A model generated the notes under the pieces. It ran no database searches. It was given only the letters and a program-made list of their open reading frames with translations, and was not told the DNA's origin. Below, piece after piece: positions 16,372 to 25,769 of a stretch of DNA of 64,000 nucleotides; positions within the stretch are counted from its first letter, which is position 1; each line of letters opens with the position of its first letter. Source of the DNA: Denitrovibrio acetiphilus DSM 12809 (lineage in GTDB: Bacteria > Chrysiogenota > Deferribacteres > Deferribacterales > Geovibrionaceae); the NCBI RefSeq assembly GCF_000025725.1, contig NC_013943.1:1984001-2048000 (forward strand). The letters are read 5' to 3'. Position numbers and translations under genes: made by a program.

Positions 16372-18016
16372 TTACCATATCCTCTATCATCTGTTTTGCC
16401 TGCTGTATTGCAGACTGTGTCACCTCTCCTGTAAGCATGGAGGCGAGCACTTTAAGGCGTTCTTCTTCTTCAACCAGTCCGATATTAGTCTTTGCCTTCG
16501 CTCCGTCCAGGGATTTTGTTATGTGAAAATGCCTGCTTCCGGCGGATGCCACCACAGGCAGGTGTGTTATAACTATTACCTGTCTTGCTTCTGCGACTTT
16601 TTTCAGCTTAATTGCGACCTTCTTAGCTGTTCTGCCGCTGATGCCCGTATCAACTTCATCAAAGACCAGAGTGTCCACTCTGTCTGCCACCGCAAAGACT
16701 TCCTTAAGAGAAAGCATCACACGGGATATCTCTCCACCGGAAGCAACTTTTGTAAGCGGCCCCGGCTCAAAACCAGGGTTAGTGCTGATATAAAACTCTG
16801 CCCTGACTCCAGCCATAGCATCCAGCTTTTCAGCCTCTTCGAACACTGTAGTAAAGACACAGTTTTTCAGCTCAAGTTCATCAAGAGACTCAATAACTTT
16901 TTCTTCGATTTTTCTTGCTATTTCGCCCCTGCGAAGGTTCAGCACTTTTGCATCTTCCGCAAGCTCTGCATATATATCATCAAGCTGTATCTGAAGCTTA
17001 TCCAGATTATCCTGACCAAAATTTATATCATCCAGCTTTCCGGCGGTCTCTTCACCGAAACGTACTACATCTTCAAGGGTTGGACCATATTTCTTCGTAA
17101 GGTTTGCCAGCCGGTATTTTCTGTCCATCAGGGTATCAAGCTCCGCAGGATCAAGATCCTGCCTGTCTGCTACCTTCTCTACCCCTGCGATGGCATCGTT
17201 AATGAGGTATGTCGCTTCTGTAAGCTGACTTGAAGCCGTTTCAAGATCACCGCTGTATGAGGCAACCCCTTCAAGAGCTGTAGAGGCGGAAGAGATGAGG
17301 TCATAGGCGTTTATCTCTCCGTCACGAAGCATTCCGAGAGCACCTGCAGCGCTTTCGAGTATTTTTTCCATATTGGACAGGATGCCGACCTTCTCATCAA
17401 TCTGGCAGTCTTCCTCAATATCTATATTCATGCTTTCTATTTCATTAAGCTGAAACTCAAGCATATCTTTCTCTTTTAAAATCTGCTGACGGTTATTTCT
17501 TATGCGGCTTATATCTTTCTCAAGAGCATTATACCGCTCGAATGTTTCCGCATAGCGGTCTTTCAGAGACGGTTCCACAAGGGCATCTATGAAAGCGATG
17601 TGAGTTGCGCTGTCCAGCAGCATCTGATGCTCGTGCTGACCGTGTATGTCACAAAAGCCGAAAGCAAGCTGTTTAAGCTGTTCTACTGTAGCCATCCGTC
17701 CGTTTATGAATATCCGGTTTTTCCCGGTTTTGTCTATCTCTCTTCTGATGATGATGTCAGTCTCTATTTCAAACTGGTCTTTAAGCTCTTCATCAAGGTG
17801 AGAAATATCAGTAAACTCAGCCTCCACCACAAGCTTCTTCTCCGGGTCACGAAAAAGTGCTCTGTTAAATCGTGCGCCAAGAACAAGGTTAAGCGCTCCT
17901 ATAAAAACAGATTTTCCTGCTCCGGTCTCACCTGTGATAATATTCAGCCCTTTGTCAAATTCAACGGTGACTGACTCTATCACTGAGAGATTTTCGACTC
18001 TAAGCATGCTCAGCAT
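16364..18016 (-). CDS. recN: DNA repair protein RecN
   Basis: The 550-residue SMC-like ATPase acts in double-strand-break repair. Walker A is visible as ITGETGAGKSVF near residue 30, the ABC signature as KVASGGEISRVMLSLK near 425 and Walker B as VDTLVFDEVDTGISGRTAKKV near 455. Coiled-coil sequence lies between. ATG 18016 follows GGGGG by 8 bases and overlaps the nadK stop by 7; ATG 18007 is an alternative. The nadK-recN pairing is common in bacteria. Confidence 0.95.
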   Translation of the reverse strand: MLSMLRVENLSVIESVTVEFDKGLNIITGETGAGKSVFIGALNLVLGARFNRALFRDPEKKLVVEAEFTDISHLDEELKDQFEIETDIIIRREIDKTGKNRIFINGRMATVEQLKQLAFGFCDIHGQHEHQMLLDSATHIAFIDALVEPSLKDRYAETFERYNALEKDISRIRNNRQQILKEKDMLEFQLNEIESMNIDIEEDCQIDEKVGILSNMEKILESAAGALGMLRDGEINAYDLISSASTALEGVASYSGDLETASSQLTEATYLINDAIAGVEKVADRQDLDPAELDTLMDRKYRLANLTKKYGPTLEDVVRFGEETAGKLDDINFGQDNLDKLQIQLDDIYAELAEDAKVLNLRRGEIARKIEEKVIESLDELELKNCVFTTVFEEAEKLDAMAGVRAEFYISTNPGFEPGPLTKVASGGEISRVMLSLKEVFAVADRVDTLVFDEVDTGISGRTAKKVAIKLKKVAEARQVIVITHLPVVASAGSRHFHITKSLDGAKAKTNIGLVEEEERLKVLASMLTGEVTQSAIQQAKQMIEDMVNA

Positions 18017-18870
18017 TGGCTGATCCCCCAGCCGAGTTTTTCTCTTAGGAGTGAATAGTAATTCTTATTTTTAGGCACTATAAGGTTTGTCACAGTGCTC
18101 GCTTTTTTCACAGTGATAGTCTTCCACTTATCCAGCTTTCTGAATATCTGACCGTCATAAGTAATTGACACAGCTTCTTTTGCTGCATTAACTTTTATAG
18201 TAACCTCGCTTTCATCAGAAATGACGATGGGTCTGTTGGAAAGCCCCTGAGGGCATATCGGCGTGAGTATCATAGTCTCCAGACTCGGGTGGACAATAGG
18301 ACCGCCCGCCGCCAGACTATATGCAGTGGAACCTGTCGGGGTAGCAATTATGAGCCCGTCGGCACGGTACTCGTTTACCAGCATCCCATCAATATAGACA
18401 GTGGTTTCAAAGATTCTCGCTGCATCGGATTTATTAATAACGATATCGTTAAGTACATCTATCTCGAGAACTTTTTCATTTTCCTGCAAGAGGTGAGAAT
18501 GAAGCTTCATCCTGTGTTCGACCATATAATCACCGTCCAGAACATCCTTCAATGCACTGACGGCATCATCGGCAACAGTTTCAGTCAGAAACCCCAGCCT
18601 TCCAAGGTTTATACCGAGTATCGGAGTTTCTTTATCACCGAGTATACGGACAGCAGAGATAAGGGTACCATCACCGCCCAGCACAACAACCAAATCCGCC
18701 TTCTGCTGAATTTCCTCGTCAGAATTAAACTTAGGTTCGGCTATCACCGCTGCGGTTCTTTTATCCTTTAAAACTGTACAGCCCCTGCTTGTGAGAAAAC
18801 CCATGAGTTCATATATCAGCGGCTTAACTCTGTCACCGTGAGGCTTGGCTATAATAGCAATATTCTTCAT
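18010..18870 (-). CDS. nadK: NAD kinase
   Basis: The 286-residue enzyme makes NADP from NAD and ATP. The catalytic GGDGTLISAVR motif sits near residue 68, NLGRLGFLTE near 98, the substrate-binding NDIVINKS near 140 and GSTAYSLAAGGPI near 180. All are typical of the ATP-NAD kinase fold. Its start overlaps tlyA by 38 bases and it leads directly into recN. The gene is in the dxs-tlyA-nadK-recN order known from other bacteria. Confidence 0.96.
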   Translation of the reverse strand: MKNIAIIAKPHGDRVKPLIYELMGFLTSRGCTVLKDKRTAAVIAEPKFNSDEEIQQKADLVVVLGGDGTLISAVRILGDKETPILGINLGRLGFLTETVADDAVSALKDVLDGDYMVEHRMKLHSHLLQENEKVLEIDVLNDIVINKSDAARIFETTVYIDGMLVNEYRADGLIIATPTGSTAYSLAAGGPIVHPSLETMILTPICPQGLSNRPIVISDESEVTIKVNAAKEAVSITYDGQIFRKLDKWKTITVKKASTVTNLIVPKNKNYYSLLREKLGWGISQC

Positions 18871-19654
18871 ATACCACCTGGCTGATAATATCTTTCAGGT
18901 CTGCCATGTCTGCGTGGGCATTGTATACAAAATACGAGAGATATTCAACATTTCCTTTAGCTCCCTTCACAGGAGACAAACAAAGCCCGTGAAGATAAAA
19001 CCCGTTTTCGGCACCATACCCGGCTACTTCCATTATAACACGCTCATGAACAGTGCGGTCATTCACAATGCCGCCTTTATCCACCTCGCCAGGCTTAGCC
19101 TCGAACTGAGGCTTTATAAGAAATGCGCAGACACTCTCACCTGCAAACTGTACACACGAAGGAAAGATTTTGGAAAGTGAAATAAAAGAAACATCGGCAA
19201 CAAAAATATCTGTTTTTTCACCGATAACATCGAAGTCGATTATTCTGAAATTAGTGGAATCAAGGACTGTCACACGGCTGTCGTTAGATACTTTAGGGTC
19301 AAGCTGACCTTTGCCTGTGTCAACAGCGAAAATCTTTGCGGCACCGTTTTGCAGTGCCACATCAGAAAATCCCCCTGTGGATGCTCCGATGTCGATGACC
19401 GTCTTCCCATGAAAATCTATATTAAATGCTGAAACGGCACGTTCAAGTTTCAGTCCACCGCGGCTGACATAAGGGATATGGTGTTTGAGTCTGATTTCGC
19501 TGGTTTCTTTTACAGCAGTCCCCGGTTTGTCGACCCTGTGGTCATCCACAACAACAAGCCCTGCCATAAGAAACTTTGCCGCCTCTACGATGTCACCCGC
19601 CAGCCCCAGCTCAACCAGAAGCTTATCTATGCGTTCTTTTCGAACTTTTGCCAT
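18833..19654 (-). CDS. tlyA: TlyA family rRNA 2'-O-methyltransferase
   Basis: The 273-residue protein joins an N-terminal S4 RNA-binding domain (KERIDKLLVELGLAGDIVEAAKFLMAG, about 5-65) to an FtsJ-like methyltransferase domain with VIDIGASTGGFSDVALQ as SAM-binding motif and DVSFISLSKI. TlyA methylates ribose in 16S and 23S rRNA; annotations as hemolysin A are historical. It lies two bases after dxs and overlaps nadK. Confidence 0.92.
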   Translation of the reverse strand: MAKVRKERIDKLLVELGLAGDIVEAAKFLMAGLVVVDDHRVDKPGTAVKETSEIRLKHHIPYVSRGGLKLERAVSAFNIDFHGKTVIDIGASTGGFSDVALQNGAAKIFAVDTGKGQLDPKVSNDSRVTVLDSTNFRIIDFDVIGEKTDIFVADVSFISLSKIFPSCVQFAGESVCAFLIKPQFEAKPGEVDKGGIVNDRTVHERVIMEVAGYGAENGFYLHGLCLSPVKGAKGNVEYLSYFVYNAHADMADLKDIISQVVYEEYCYYSQASR

Positions 19655-19656
19655 GA

Positions 19657-21513
19657 TTAAATATTATCTTTTATTCTGTTTACTATCGATTCTGCGTCAA
19701 TTCCTGCGATCTTACGCAGACTGGTAATATCACCATGCTCTATGAAAGAGTCGGGCAGACCGAATTTCAGCACTTTGGTGCAGATGCTGTTATCCATAAG
19801 GATAGACTGAATTTCTTCACCGGCTCCGCCTTTAACACTGCCTTCCTCGACAGTGGCAACAATCTTTGCACCACGCAGTGCATCAGCAACAGCCTTGCCG
19901 TTAAGGGGTTTAAGAAAACGAAGATTTATAAGAGTCGGATTATGCCCCTGATCTTTAAGGGTCTGATAGGCTTTATACGCTTCACAAAATATGTGACCAA
20001 CAGAGACAATAGCTATCTCTTCCCCTTGATTTACAATCTGAGGTTCCCCGATTATAACTTTTTCCTGTTCAATGTCAGTATAATTACCGGCCTCACCTCT
20101 TGCATATCTGAGAGCAACAGGTGTCTCGAGGTTCTCAGCTAGTTTCATCATAGCTACCAGTTCGTAGCCGTCTTTAGGAAGCATAATAGTGAGGTTAGGC
20201 ACACAGCGCAGGAAAGATATATCAAAAGCACCGTGATGTGTCGGTCCGTCAGCGCCAACCAGCCCGCCTCTGTCGAGACAGAGCACAACCGGAAGATTCT
20301 GAAGAGCAACGTCGTGTATGATCTGGTCATATGCACGCTGCATAAATGTAGAATATACCGCGACAAATGGTTTCAGACCGCTGACAGCCATACCGGAAGC
20401 CATCGTTACGGCATGTTGTTCCGCTATGCCTACATCAAACACCCTGTCCGGAAATTTCGCTTCGAAAGCGTTCAGACCTGTACCGTCCTTCATCGCTGCG
20501 CTGATGCCGACTATACGCTGGTTACACTCTGCCATTTCAGTCAGAGTCTCTCCGAATATGTCGGTATAGGATTTTGCTCCTGCCAGTTTTACAGATTCGC
20601 CTGTTTCAATATTAAAAGAAGCAACACCGTGGAACTTTGAAGGGTTATCCTCTGCCGGTTTGTAGCCTTTACCTTTTTTAGTAAGAACATGTATAAGAAC
20701 AGGTCCGTCCTGACCTTTCGCATTAACCAGCGCTTTGACAATATCTCTGGTTTTATGCCCCTGAACAGGACCTATATACCTCAGCCCAAGCTCTTCGAAA
20801 AGTATCCCTGGTGTAAAGAACCCAACCATCCCCTCTTCCATCTTTTTTGCAATGGCAAGGAGTCTGGGGCCAAGAGGTTTCTCCTCAAGACGATGCTGTA
20901 TCTCTTTACGGACACGGGTATAGAACTTACTCGTCATCATACTAGACAGGTAATGTGAAAACCCACCGACATTCGGACTGATAGACATTTCATTATCGTT
21001 GAGAACAACTATCATATCTTTGTCTAGCTCGCCAAGGTTATTCAGTGCCTCAAACGCCATTCCTGCTGTCATGGCTCCGTCACCTATAACAGAGATTATC
21101 TTCCTTTTGCGTCCGACAATCTCATCCGCAAGGCGCATCCCAAGACCAGCGGATATTGACGTGCTGGTATGCCCGACACCAAAAGCGTCAAATGATGACT
21201 CAGATATTTTATTAAATCCTGACAGCCCCTTAAACTGACGCAAAGAGCAAAATCTGTCCTTTCTGTCTGTAAGGATTTTATATGCGTATGACTGGTGACC
21301 AACATCCCATATGATGCGGTCATGCTCAGCGTTAAATGTTTTGAGCAGAGCTATTGTCAGCTCCACAACACCTAAGCTGGGTGCGAGGTGTCCGCCTGTT
21401 TTCGAGCAGGTATCTATAATCCTGCGCCTGACATCCTCTGCGACTCTTTCGAGTTCTTCGTATGATAATTCTTTTATATCATCAGGCAGTCTTAAACTAT
21501 CCAGATATGACAT
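19657..21513 (-). CDS. dxs: 1-deoxy-D-xylulose-5-phosphate synthase
   Basis: The 618-residue thiamine-diphosphate enzyme condenses pyruvate and glyceraldehyde 3-phosphate in the first step of the MEP isoprenoid pathway. The histidine motif VGHQSYAYKILTDR is near residue 70, and the ThDP/Mg motif GDGAMTAGMAFEALN is near 143. DVGIAEQHAVTMASGMA and DRGGLVGADGPTHHG lie in the second half. Full family length. It follows ispA by three bases, so precursor synthesis and prenyl elongation are co-expressed. Confidence 0.97.
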   Translation of the reverse strand: MSYLDSLRLPDDIKELSYEELERVAEDVRRRIIDTCSKTGGHLAPSLGVVELTIALLKTFNAEHDRIIWDVGHQSYAYKILTDRKDRFCSLRQFKGLSGFNKISESSFDAFGVGHTSTSISAGLGMRLADEIVGRKRKIISVIGDGAMTAGMAFEALNNLGELDKDMIVVLNDNEMSISPNVGGFSHYLSSMMTSKFYTRVRKEIQHRLEEKPLGPRLLAIAKKMEEGMVGFFTPGILFEELGLRYIGPVQGHKTRDIVKALVNAKGQDGPVLIHVLTKKGKGYKPAEDNPSKFHGVASFNIETGESVKLAGAKSYTDIFGETLTEMAECNQRIVGISAAMKDGTGLNAFEAKFPDRVFDVGIAEQHAVTMASGMAVSGLKPFVAVYSTFMQRAYDQIIHDVALQNLPVVLCLDRGGLVGADGPTHHGAFDISFLRCVPNLTIMLPKDGYELVAMMKLAENLETPVALRYARGEAGNYTDIEQEKVIIGEPQIVNQGEEIAIVSVGHIFCEAYKAYQTLKDQGHNPTLINLRFLKPLNGKAVADALRGAKIVATVEEGSVKGGAGEEIQSILMDNSICTKVLKFGLPDSFIEHGDITSLRKIAGIDAESIVNRIKDNI

Positions 21514-21516
21514 TTC

Positions 21517-22416
21517 TTAGTTTTTTCTCTCTATTATAAATTTTGCTATCTCTCTGCATGGTTCTGCGGTTTTCCCGTAAACAGAGATTATCTCAAGAGC
21601 TTCTTCAATGAGCATTTCCGCCTTTCTGTGGGACTCTTCCAGACCGTGCAGAGCAGGATAGGTTGCTTTCCCCCTCTCCTGATCACTGCCGACATTTTTC
21701 CCCAGCTCTTCTGTTGTGGATGCTATGTCCAAAATATCGTCAACAATCTGAAACGCAAGCCCTATGCGTATTCCGTACTCACGCATACGCTTTTTATCAT
21801 CCTCACTCCCGAAGCCCAGTATAGCACCCAGCTCACAGCAGTATGATATCAGCCTTGATGTTTTGTTCATATGAATAAAGTCCACAGTGGCAGAGTTAAA
21901 AACACCGTCCTCAGCTTCCATATCAGTAAACTGCCCGCCGACCATACCACGGTCACCTGCCGCGTCTGCGAGTTTATACGCTGCTTCCAGCATCTGCGCA
22001 GGTTCTACATCGGGGTTTATCTCTGCGTTGCACATAACCTCGAAAGCCTTAGTCAAAAGACCATCACCGGCAAGGATAGCCGTTGCTTCGCCGTACATTT
22101 TATGATTAGTAGGTTTACCTCTGCGGTAGTCGTCATCATCCATCGCAGGCAGATCGTCATGAATAAGTGAATATGTATGAAGCATCTCAACAGCAGCAGC
22201 AAAGGGGGTTGCCTTGTCAAAATAACCCTCGAAAACCCCGTATGATGAAAAAACAAGCGCCGGACGAAGCCTCTTCCCGCCTGCAAAAAGTGAGTACCGC
22301 ATTGCATCCACAAGCCCTTTGACATTTTCGTCAGGGCACGCAACATAGGTCTCGAAAAACTCTTCAACCTTAGCACCCCAGAATTTAAGATAGCTCTGCA
22401 TATTAAACTCAGACAT
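21517..22416 (-). CDS. ispA: Polyprenyl (farnesyl/geranylgeranyl) diphosphate synthase
   Basis: The 299-residue all-helical prenyltransferase has two aspartate-rich motifs, HDDLPAMDDDDYRRG (about residue 80) and FQIVDDILDI (about 215), that bind magnesium diphosphate. FAGGKRLRPALVF near residue 45 binds the allylic or IPP diphosphate. Short-chain products are expected, but chain length cannot be read with certainty. The start overlaps xseB by 8 bases (ATGTCTGA) and GGAG lies 7 bases upstream. The xseB-ispA-dxs order is the common arrangement. Confidence 0.94.
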   Translation of the reverse strand: MSEFNMQSYLKFWGAKVEEFFETYVACPDENVKGLVDAMRYSLFAGGKRLRPALVFSSYGVFEGYFDKATPFAAAVEMLHTYSLIHDDLPAMDDDDYRRGKPTNHKMYGEATAILAGDGLLTKAFEVMCNAEINPDVEPAQMLEAAYKLADAAGDRGMVGGQFTDMEAEDGVFNSATVDFIHMNKTSRLISYCCELGAILGFGSEDDKKRMREYGIRIGLAFQIVDDILDIASTTEELGKNVGSDQERGKATYPALHGLEESHRKAEMLIEEALEIISVYGKTAEPCREIAKFIIERKN

Positions 22417-22630
22417 CTAACTGCTCCGTTTCAACTTTTGAACCCTCAGCCGAGAGCACTTTATTAACTTTTTCCTCTATCTCATCAAGCATCTTGCGGC
22501 AATCTTTCCCAAGCTTCATACCGTCCTGAAACAGTTCGAGTGTCTCTTCTATATCAAGCTCGCCGCTCTCCAGCTTTTCAACTATCTCTTCCAGATTTTT
22601 GATCTTCTTTTCAAAGTTTCCTTCACTCAC
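22409..22630 (-). CDS. xseB: Exodeoxyribonuclease VII small subunit
   Basis: The 73-residue helical small subunit has NFEKKIKNLEEIVEKLESGEL and LEEFQDGMKLGK-like segments of XseB. GTG 22630 is chosen: GGAGG lies six bases upstream, the family N-terminus begins there, and the start overlaps the rlmN stop (GTGAGTGA). The ATG at 22660 lacks this and would add ten basic residues inside rlmN. No xseA large-subunit gene is present in the window, so it must be elsewhere. Confidence 0.9.
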   Translation of the reverse strand: MSEGNFEKKIKNLEEIVEKLESGELDIEETLELFQDGMKLGKDCRKMLDEIEEKVNKVLSAEGSKVETEQLDV

Positions 22631-23696
22631 TGCAGTCCTCCGACTTTTGTGATTCATCATGTTTTGCTCTGAGCTGCCCGCAGGCTCCTTCTATGTCACG
22701 CCCCAGAGATTTTCTTATAAATACACCAATCTTGTTACTTATCAGATATTCCTGAAATTTCAAAGTATCTTTTTCCGAAGGCGGCAGGTAACCTGCATCT
22801 CCTCCGGAGTTATATGTTATAAGGTTTATCTTGACCTTATCAAGCCCTCTAAGCAGTTTAGCAAGTTTACGAGCATCGTCAAGAGTGTCGTTCACACCTC
22901 TTAAAAGAACATACTCAATTGTGATGCTTTTCCGTTTTTGCAGAGGGAGTTTTTTCAAAACATCCATAAGCCCGCTCAACGGATATTTATTAGAAACAGG
23001 CATTAGCCCCTTTCTGGTCTCCTGGTCTGCTGCATTCACAGAAACAGCAAGATTAACAGGGGTATCCATAGCAAATAGCTCTTCAAGCCTGTCTGTCAGT
23101 CCGCATGTTGAAAGTGTTATTTTTTTATGAGAAAAGCCGTAACCATCATCATCCAGCAGCACATTTATTGCATTCTTTACATTATCAAGATTATCAAGAG
23201 GCTCGCCCATCCCCATAAAAACGAGATTATTCAGCTTTGTGCCCTCAGACGCAAGATATTCATTCAGCCTTTTGACCTGTTTAATAATCTCACCCATAGT
23301 AAGGTTGCGCCTGAGCCCCATCTTAGCTGTGGAACAAAAAGCACAACCCATACGGCATCCAACCTGTGAGGATATGCAGGCAGTAAGACGACGCCCGTCA
23401 TTAAGCACTACTGCCTCTATGGTCTCGCCGTCTTCAAGGGAAAACAAAAACTTAACAGAGCCGTCCATGGCAGACTTTCTGACATCTGCAACATTCATGA
23501 CCGTAAATTTCGCCATCCCCAAGAGCTTTTCTCTATCAGCGATAGACAGATCAGTCATCTCAGCAACAGATTCAGCCCCTCTGCGGTAAACCCATTTATG
23601 AATCTGGATTGCCCGGAATTTCTGCATCCCCTGAGATATAACAAAATTCTCAAGTTCAAACTTATTCATTGAATCTAAATAGATATTTTCTGGCAT
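22623..23696 (-). CDS. rlmN: Dual-specificity 23S rRNA/tRNA adenine-C2 methyltransferase RlmN
   Basis: The 357-residue radical SAM enzyme methylates C2 of A2503 in 23S rRNA and A37 in some tRNAs. The cluster motif CRMGCAFCSTAKMG (C-X3-C-X2-C) lies near residue 113, GMGEPLDNLDNV near 166, and the C-terminal methyl-carrying cysteine is in GRDIEGACGQL. Its length is typical. It is preceded by a STAS gene 8 bases away and leads into xseB with overlap. Confidence 0.96.
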   Translation of the reverse strand: MPENIYLDSMNKFELENFVISQGMQKFRAIQIHKWVYRRGAESVAEMTDLSIADREKLLGMAKFTVMNVADVRKSAMDGSVKFLFSLEDGETIEAVVLNDGRRLTACISSQVGCRMGCAFCSTAKMGLRRNLTMGEIIKQVKRLNEYLASEGTKLNNLVFMGMGEPLDNLDNVKNAINVLLDDDGYGFSHKKITLSTCGLTDRLEELFAMDTPVNLAVSVNAADQETRKGLMPVSNKYPLSGLMDVLKKLPLQKRKSITIEYVLLRGVNDTLDDARKLAKLLRGLDKVKINLITYNSGGDAGYLPPSEKDTLKFQEYLISNKIGVFIRKSLGRDIEGACGQLRAKHDESQKSEDCSE

Positions 23697-23704
23697 GTTA
23701 TCTC

Positions 23705-24049
23705 TTAACGAAGAAGCTTTACGGCGTCTTCATTTGTTTTCAGAATTTTTAGGATATCAATCAGACTTGTCTTTTCAAAAACGTCCCGAACTTCGTCCTG
23801 CAATGCAGTAAGAAAAAGCATTTTATCATTATTCTTAATGAGTTTAATTATCAGAACCAGCTCACGCAATCCTTCACTGTCGAGACGATTAACTTCAGAG
23901 AAATTGAGTATAAGGGCGTCAAAGTCAGACAAACAATTTTCTATATCTGCCCTGATCTGCTTACCGATAGCGGCATCTATAGCTCTTTTCGGACAGCAGA
24001 CGAGTATCTTTTTCTCTGAACGTTTTATAAATTCTTTGCTAAAATCCAT
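23705..24049 (-). CDS. STAS domain protein (anti-sigma factor antagonist type), copy 1
   Basis: The 114-residue single STAS domain resembles SpoIIAA/RsbV. The motif NRLDSEGLREL near residues 56-66 carries a serine at the usual phosphorylation position. Start ATG 24049 follows GGGAG by five bases; the frame extends to a GTG at 24061. It lies next to a second STAS gene (24127-24471) with the matching motif and to a PilZ gene. No SpoIIAB/RsbW-type kinase or PP2C phosphatase is in the window, so its partner is unknown. Confidence 0.88.
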   Translation of the reverse strand: MDFSKEFIKRSEKKILVCCPKRAIDAAIGKQIRADIENCLSDFDALILNFSEVNRLDSEGLRELVLIIKLIKNNDKMLFLTALQDEVRDVFEKTSLIDILKILKTNEDAVKLLR

Positions 24050-24126
24050 CTGCACTCCCACTGTCCAAAGATGCGTTTAAAGGGGTACTCATGGAAATGT
24101 AAAGATATCAGTCGTCATTATCCCCT

Positions 24127-24471
24127 CTATGCAAAAGACTTCATAGCGTCTTCGTTGCTCTCATGGATGCTGAAAAGCCTGTTCAGGTTTGTACTGACAA
24201 ATATCTTCATAATTTCTTTATTCACACTCGTAAGGAAGAAAGATTTATTATTTTCTTTCATTAGTTTAAGTATCTGAATAAGCTCACGAAGTCCGCTGCT
24301 GTTCAGATAGCTAACCTTAGTGAAGTTTATTATTACAGCATCTATACCGGAAACTACTTCAACGGTGTATTTCTTTAGCTCTTCACCGTTATAGGAGTCC
24401 AGCTCATTTATAGGATAGAGAGTTTCAAAAAGTTTACCGCCAAATTCCGTATTCTCGCTATTAAAAGCCAT
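24127..24471 (-). CDS. STAS domain protein (anti-sigma factor antagonist type), copy 2
   Basis: The 114-residue STAS protein has SYLNSSGLRELIQILKLM near residue 56, with serines at the usual phosphorylation position. Its C-terminal half (NEDAMKSFA) mirrors the adjacent copy (NEDAVKLLR), pointing to tandem duplication and divergence. GGAGG precedes ATG 24471 by five bases. It sits between the PilZ gene and STAS copy 1 with short gaps. A role in a partner-switching signal module is inferred from family only. Confidence 0.88.
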   Translation of the reverse strand: MAFNSENTEFGGKLFETLYPINELDSYNGEELKKYTVEVVSGIDAVIINFTKVSYLNSSGLRELIQILKLMKENNKSFFLTSVNKEIMKIFVSTNLNRLFSIHESNEDAMKSFA

Positions 24472-24480
24472 ATGAACCTC

Positions 24481-25140
24481 CTACCCAAGTAATTTTCTCA
24501 TTTCTACCTGACGTTTAAACACATATTTAATTACTTTGTCACGCTCATGCTGGCTAATGCTGCAAAACTCAGTCCCAATCTCTATGTGTTCCTCAACTTT
24601 CCGGATACGCTTCGCTTCGACTTTTACCGAATCAAGCTTTTCCATATTTCCGAGAAAGAAAATCTCAAAAATATCACCTCTGGAAATGGGAGCCTCGGTA
24701 AAAACACGGCATCCGCCACCGGACATATCAAGTATCTTTGCATCAAACATCTTCTGTCTGACAATGTCCCCTTCATTTATGTCTACCATTATTTTAACAG
24801 GTAACCTTGTATCCACCCGGAAGAAAGAACGAAGTTCCTCTCTGAAAAGAACTTCCGGCTTAGTAACCTTCAGCATAGGCAGTGGATCCATAAACCTGTC
24901 TTCAACAACAGACTTAAAGCTGAGCCTCCCTCTGTCCATAACAAAAGAGATGTGCAGCTTAGTATTTGGCTTAAGAGGTATTGTTGTCCCTTTCTCCGAA
25001 GGCATGGAAACGTGCATACTTTTGCCCACGATATCATCGATGCGGGAGTCATATATACCTGTATAATCACCGACCTTCACTTCAAGAAGAAGTTTCTGGT
25101 TTATTGTCAGAAACTTATCAACTTCTGTGATTTTTCCCAA
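24481..25140 (-). CDS. PilZ domain protein (YcgR-like, predicted c-di-GMP receptor)
   Basis: The 219-residue protein has an N-terminal YcgR-like barrel (about 1-95) and a C-terminal PilZ domain (about 100-215). Both c-di-GMP motifs are present: RSFFRVDTRLPV (RxxxR) and DMSGGGCRV (DxSxxG). YcgR-type proteins brake flagellar motors or control exopolysaccharide when c-di-GMP is high. The start is TTG at 25140 with GGAG nine bases upstream. It precedes two STAS genes in what looks like one unit, an unusual pairing of c-di-GMP sensing and partner switching. Confidence 0.88.
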   Translation of the reverse strand: MGKITEVDKFLTINQKLLLEVKVGDYTGIYDSRIDDIVGKSMHVSMPSEKGTTIPLKPNTKLHISFVMDRGRLSFKSVVEDRFMDPLPMLKVTKPEVLFREELRSFFRVDTRLPVKIMVDINEGDIVRQKMFDAKILDMSGGGCRVFTEAPISRGDIFEIFFLGNMEKLDSVKVEAKRIRKVEEHIEIGTEFCSISQHERDKVIKYVFKRQVEMRKLLG

Positions 25141-25190
25141 AAGAAATTACTCCTTATCCTAATGGTTGTATATATTGAATATAATATAAT

Positions 25191-25769
25191 TTACTTAATA
25201 TTTCTACTTCCAGGCTTAACAACATCAAGCCCTTTTTTACAAAGCGGGCAGTCCGCAGGGTCAAAAACCGACACGGAGAGCTGAACAAGCGGGAAAAAAG
25301 GCACATCAAACTGTGCTTCACCATTACTTCTGTCTACAAGGCAGGTTACTGCCACGACATCTCCGCCGGCAGCCTTAACTGCATCAATACACTCTCTTGT
25401 GGACTTTCCGGTTGTTACGACATCTTCCGCAACAACAACCTTCTCCCCTTTCTCCAGAGCAAACCCTCTTTTAAAAGTCATCACCTCATTTACCCTTTCG
25501 GTGAAAAGTGACCTTTTCTTTAGCTGTCTTGCAAATTCGTATCCGAATCTGATACCGCCGATGGCAGGACTCACAACAGTAGTAAATTTAACATCATACA
25601 TCTGCTTTACAAGTTCTTTAACAACATCTTCGGCTATCACTGGATACTGCATAACAAGTGCAGATTGTAAAAACCTATCTGAATGAAGACCGGAAGAAAG
25701 CAGAAAATGCCCTTCTAAAAGTGCATCATGTCTCTTGTAGATCTCAATAATTTCTTCTTTAGTTAACAC
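25191..25769 (-). CDS. pyrE: Orotate phosphoribosyltransferase
   Basis: The 192-residue enzyme joins orotate to PRPP to give OMP in pyrimidine synthesis. GHFLLSSGLHSDRFLQ near the N-terminus and the PRPP-binding VVVAEDVVTTGKSTRE near residue 110 identify it. A C-terminal CPLCKKG pair is common in the longer archaeal/bacterial branch. The start overlaps pyrF by 7 bases, so OMP is made and decarboxylated by co-expressed enzymes. Confidence 0.95.
   Translation of the reverse strand: MLTKEEIIEIYKRHDALLEGHFLLSSGLHSDRFLQSALVMQYPVIAEDVVKELVKQMYDVKFTTVVSPAIGGIRFGYEFARQLKKRSLFTERVNEVMTFKRGFALEKGEKVVVAEDVVTTGKSTRECIDAVKAAGGDVVAVTCLVDRSNGEAQFDVPFFPLVQLSVSVFDPADCPLCKKGLDVVKPGSRNIK

Noticed and set aside
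16523-17233. Plus-strand open frame of 236 codons opposite recN
   Set aside because: Antisense shadow of recN, whose motifs are intact on the other strand; composition is not protein-like.
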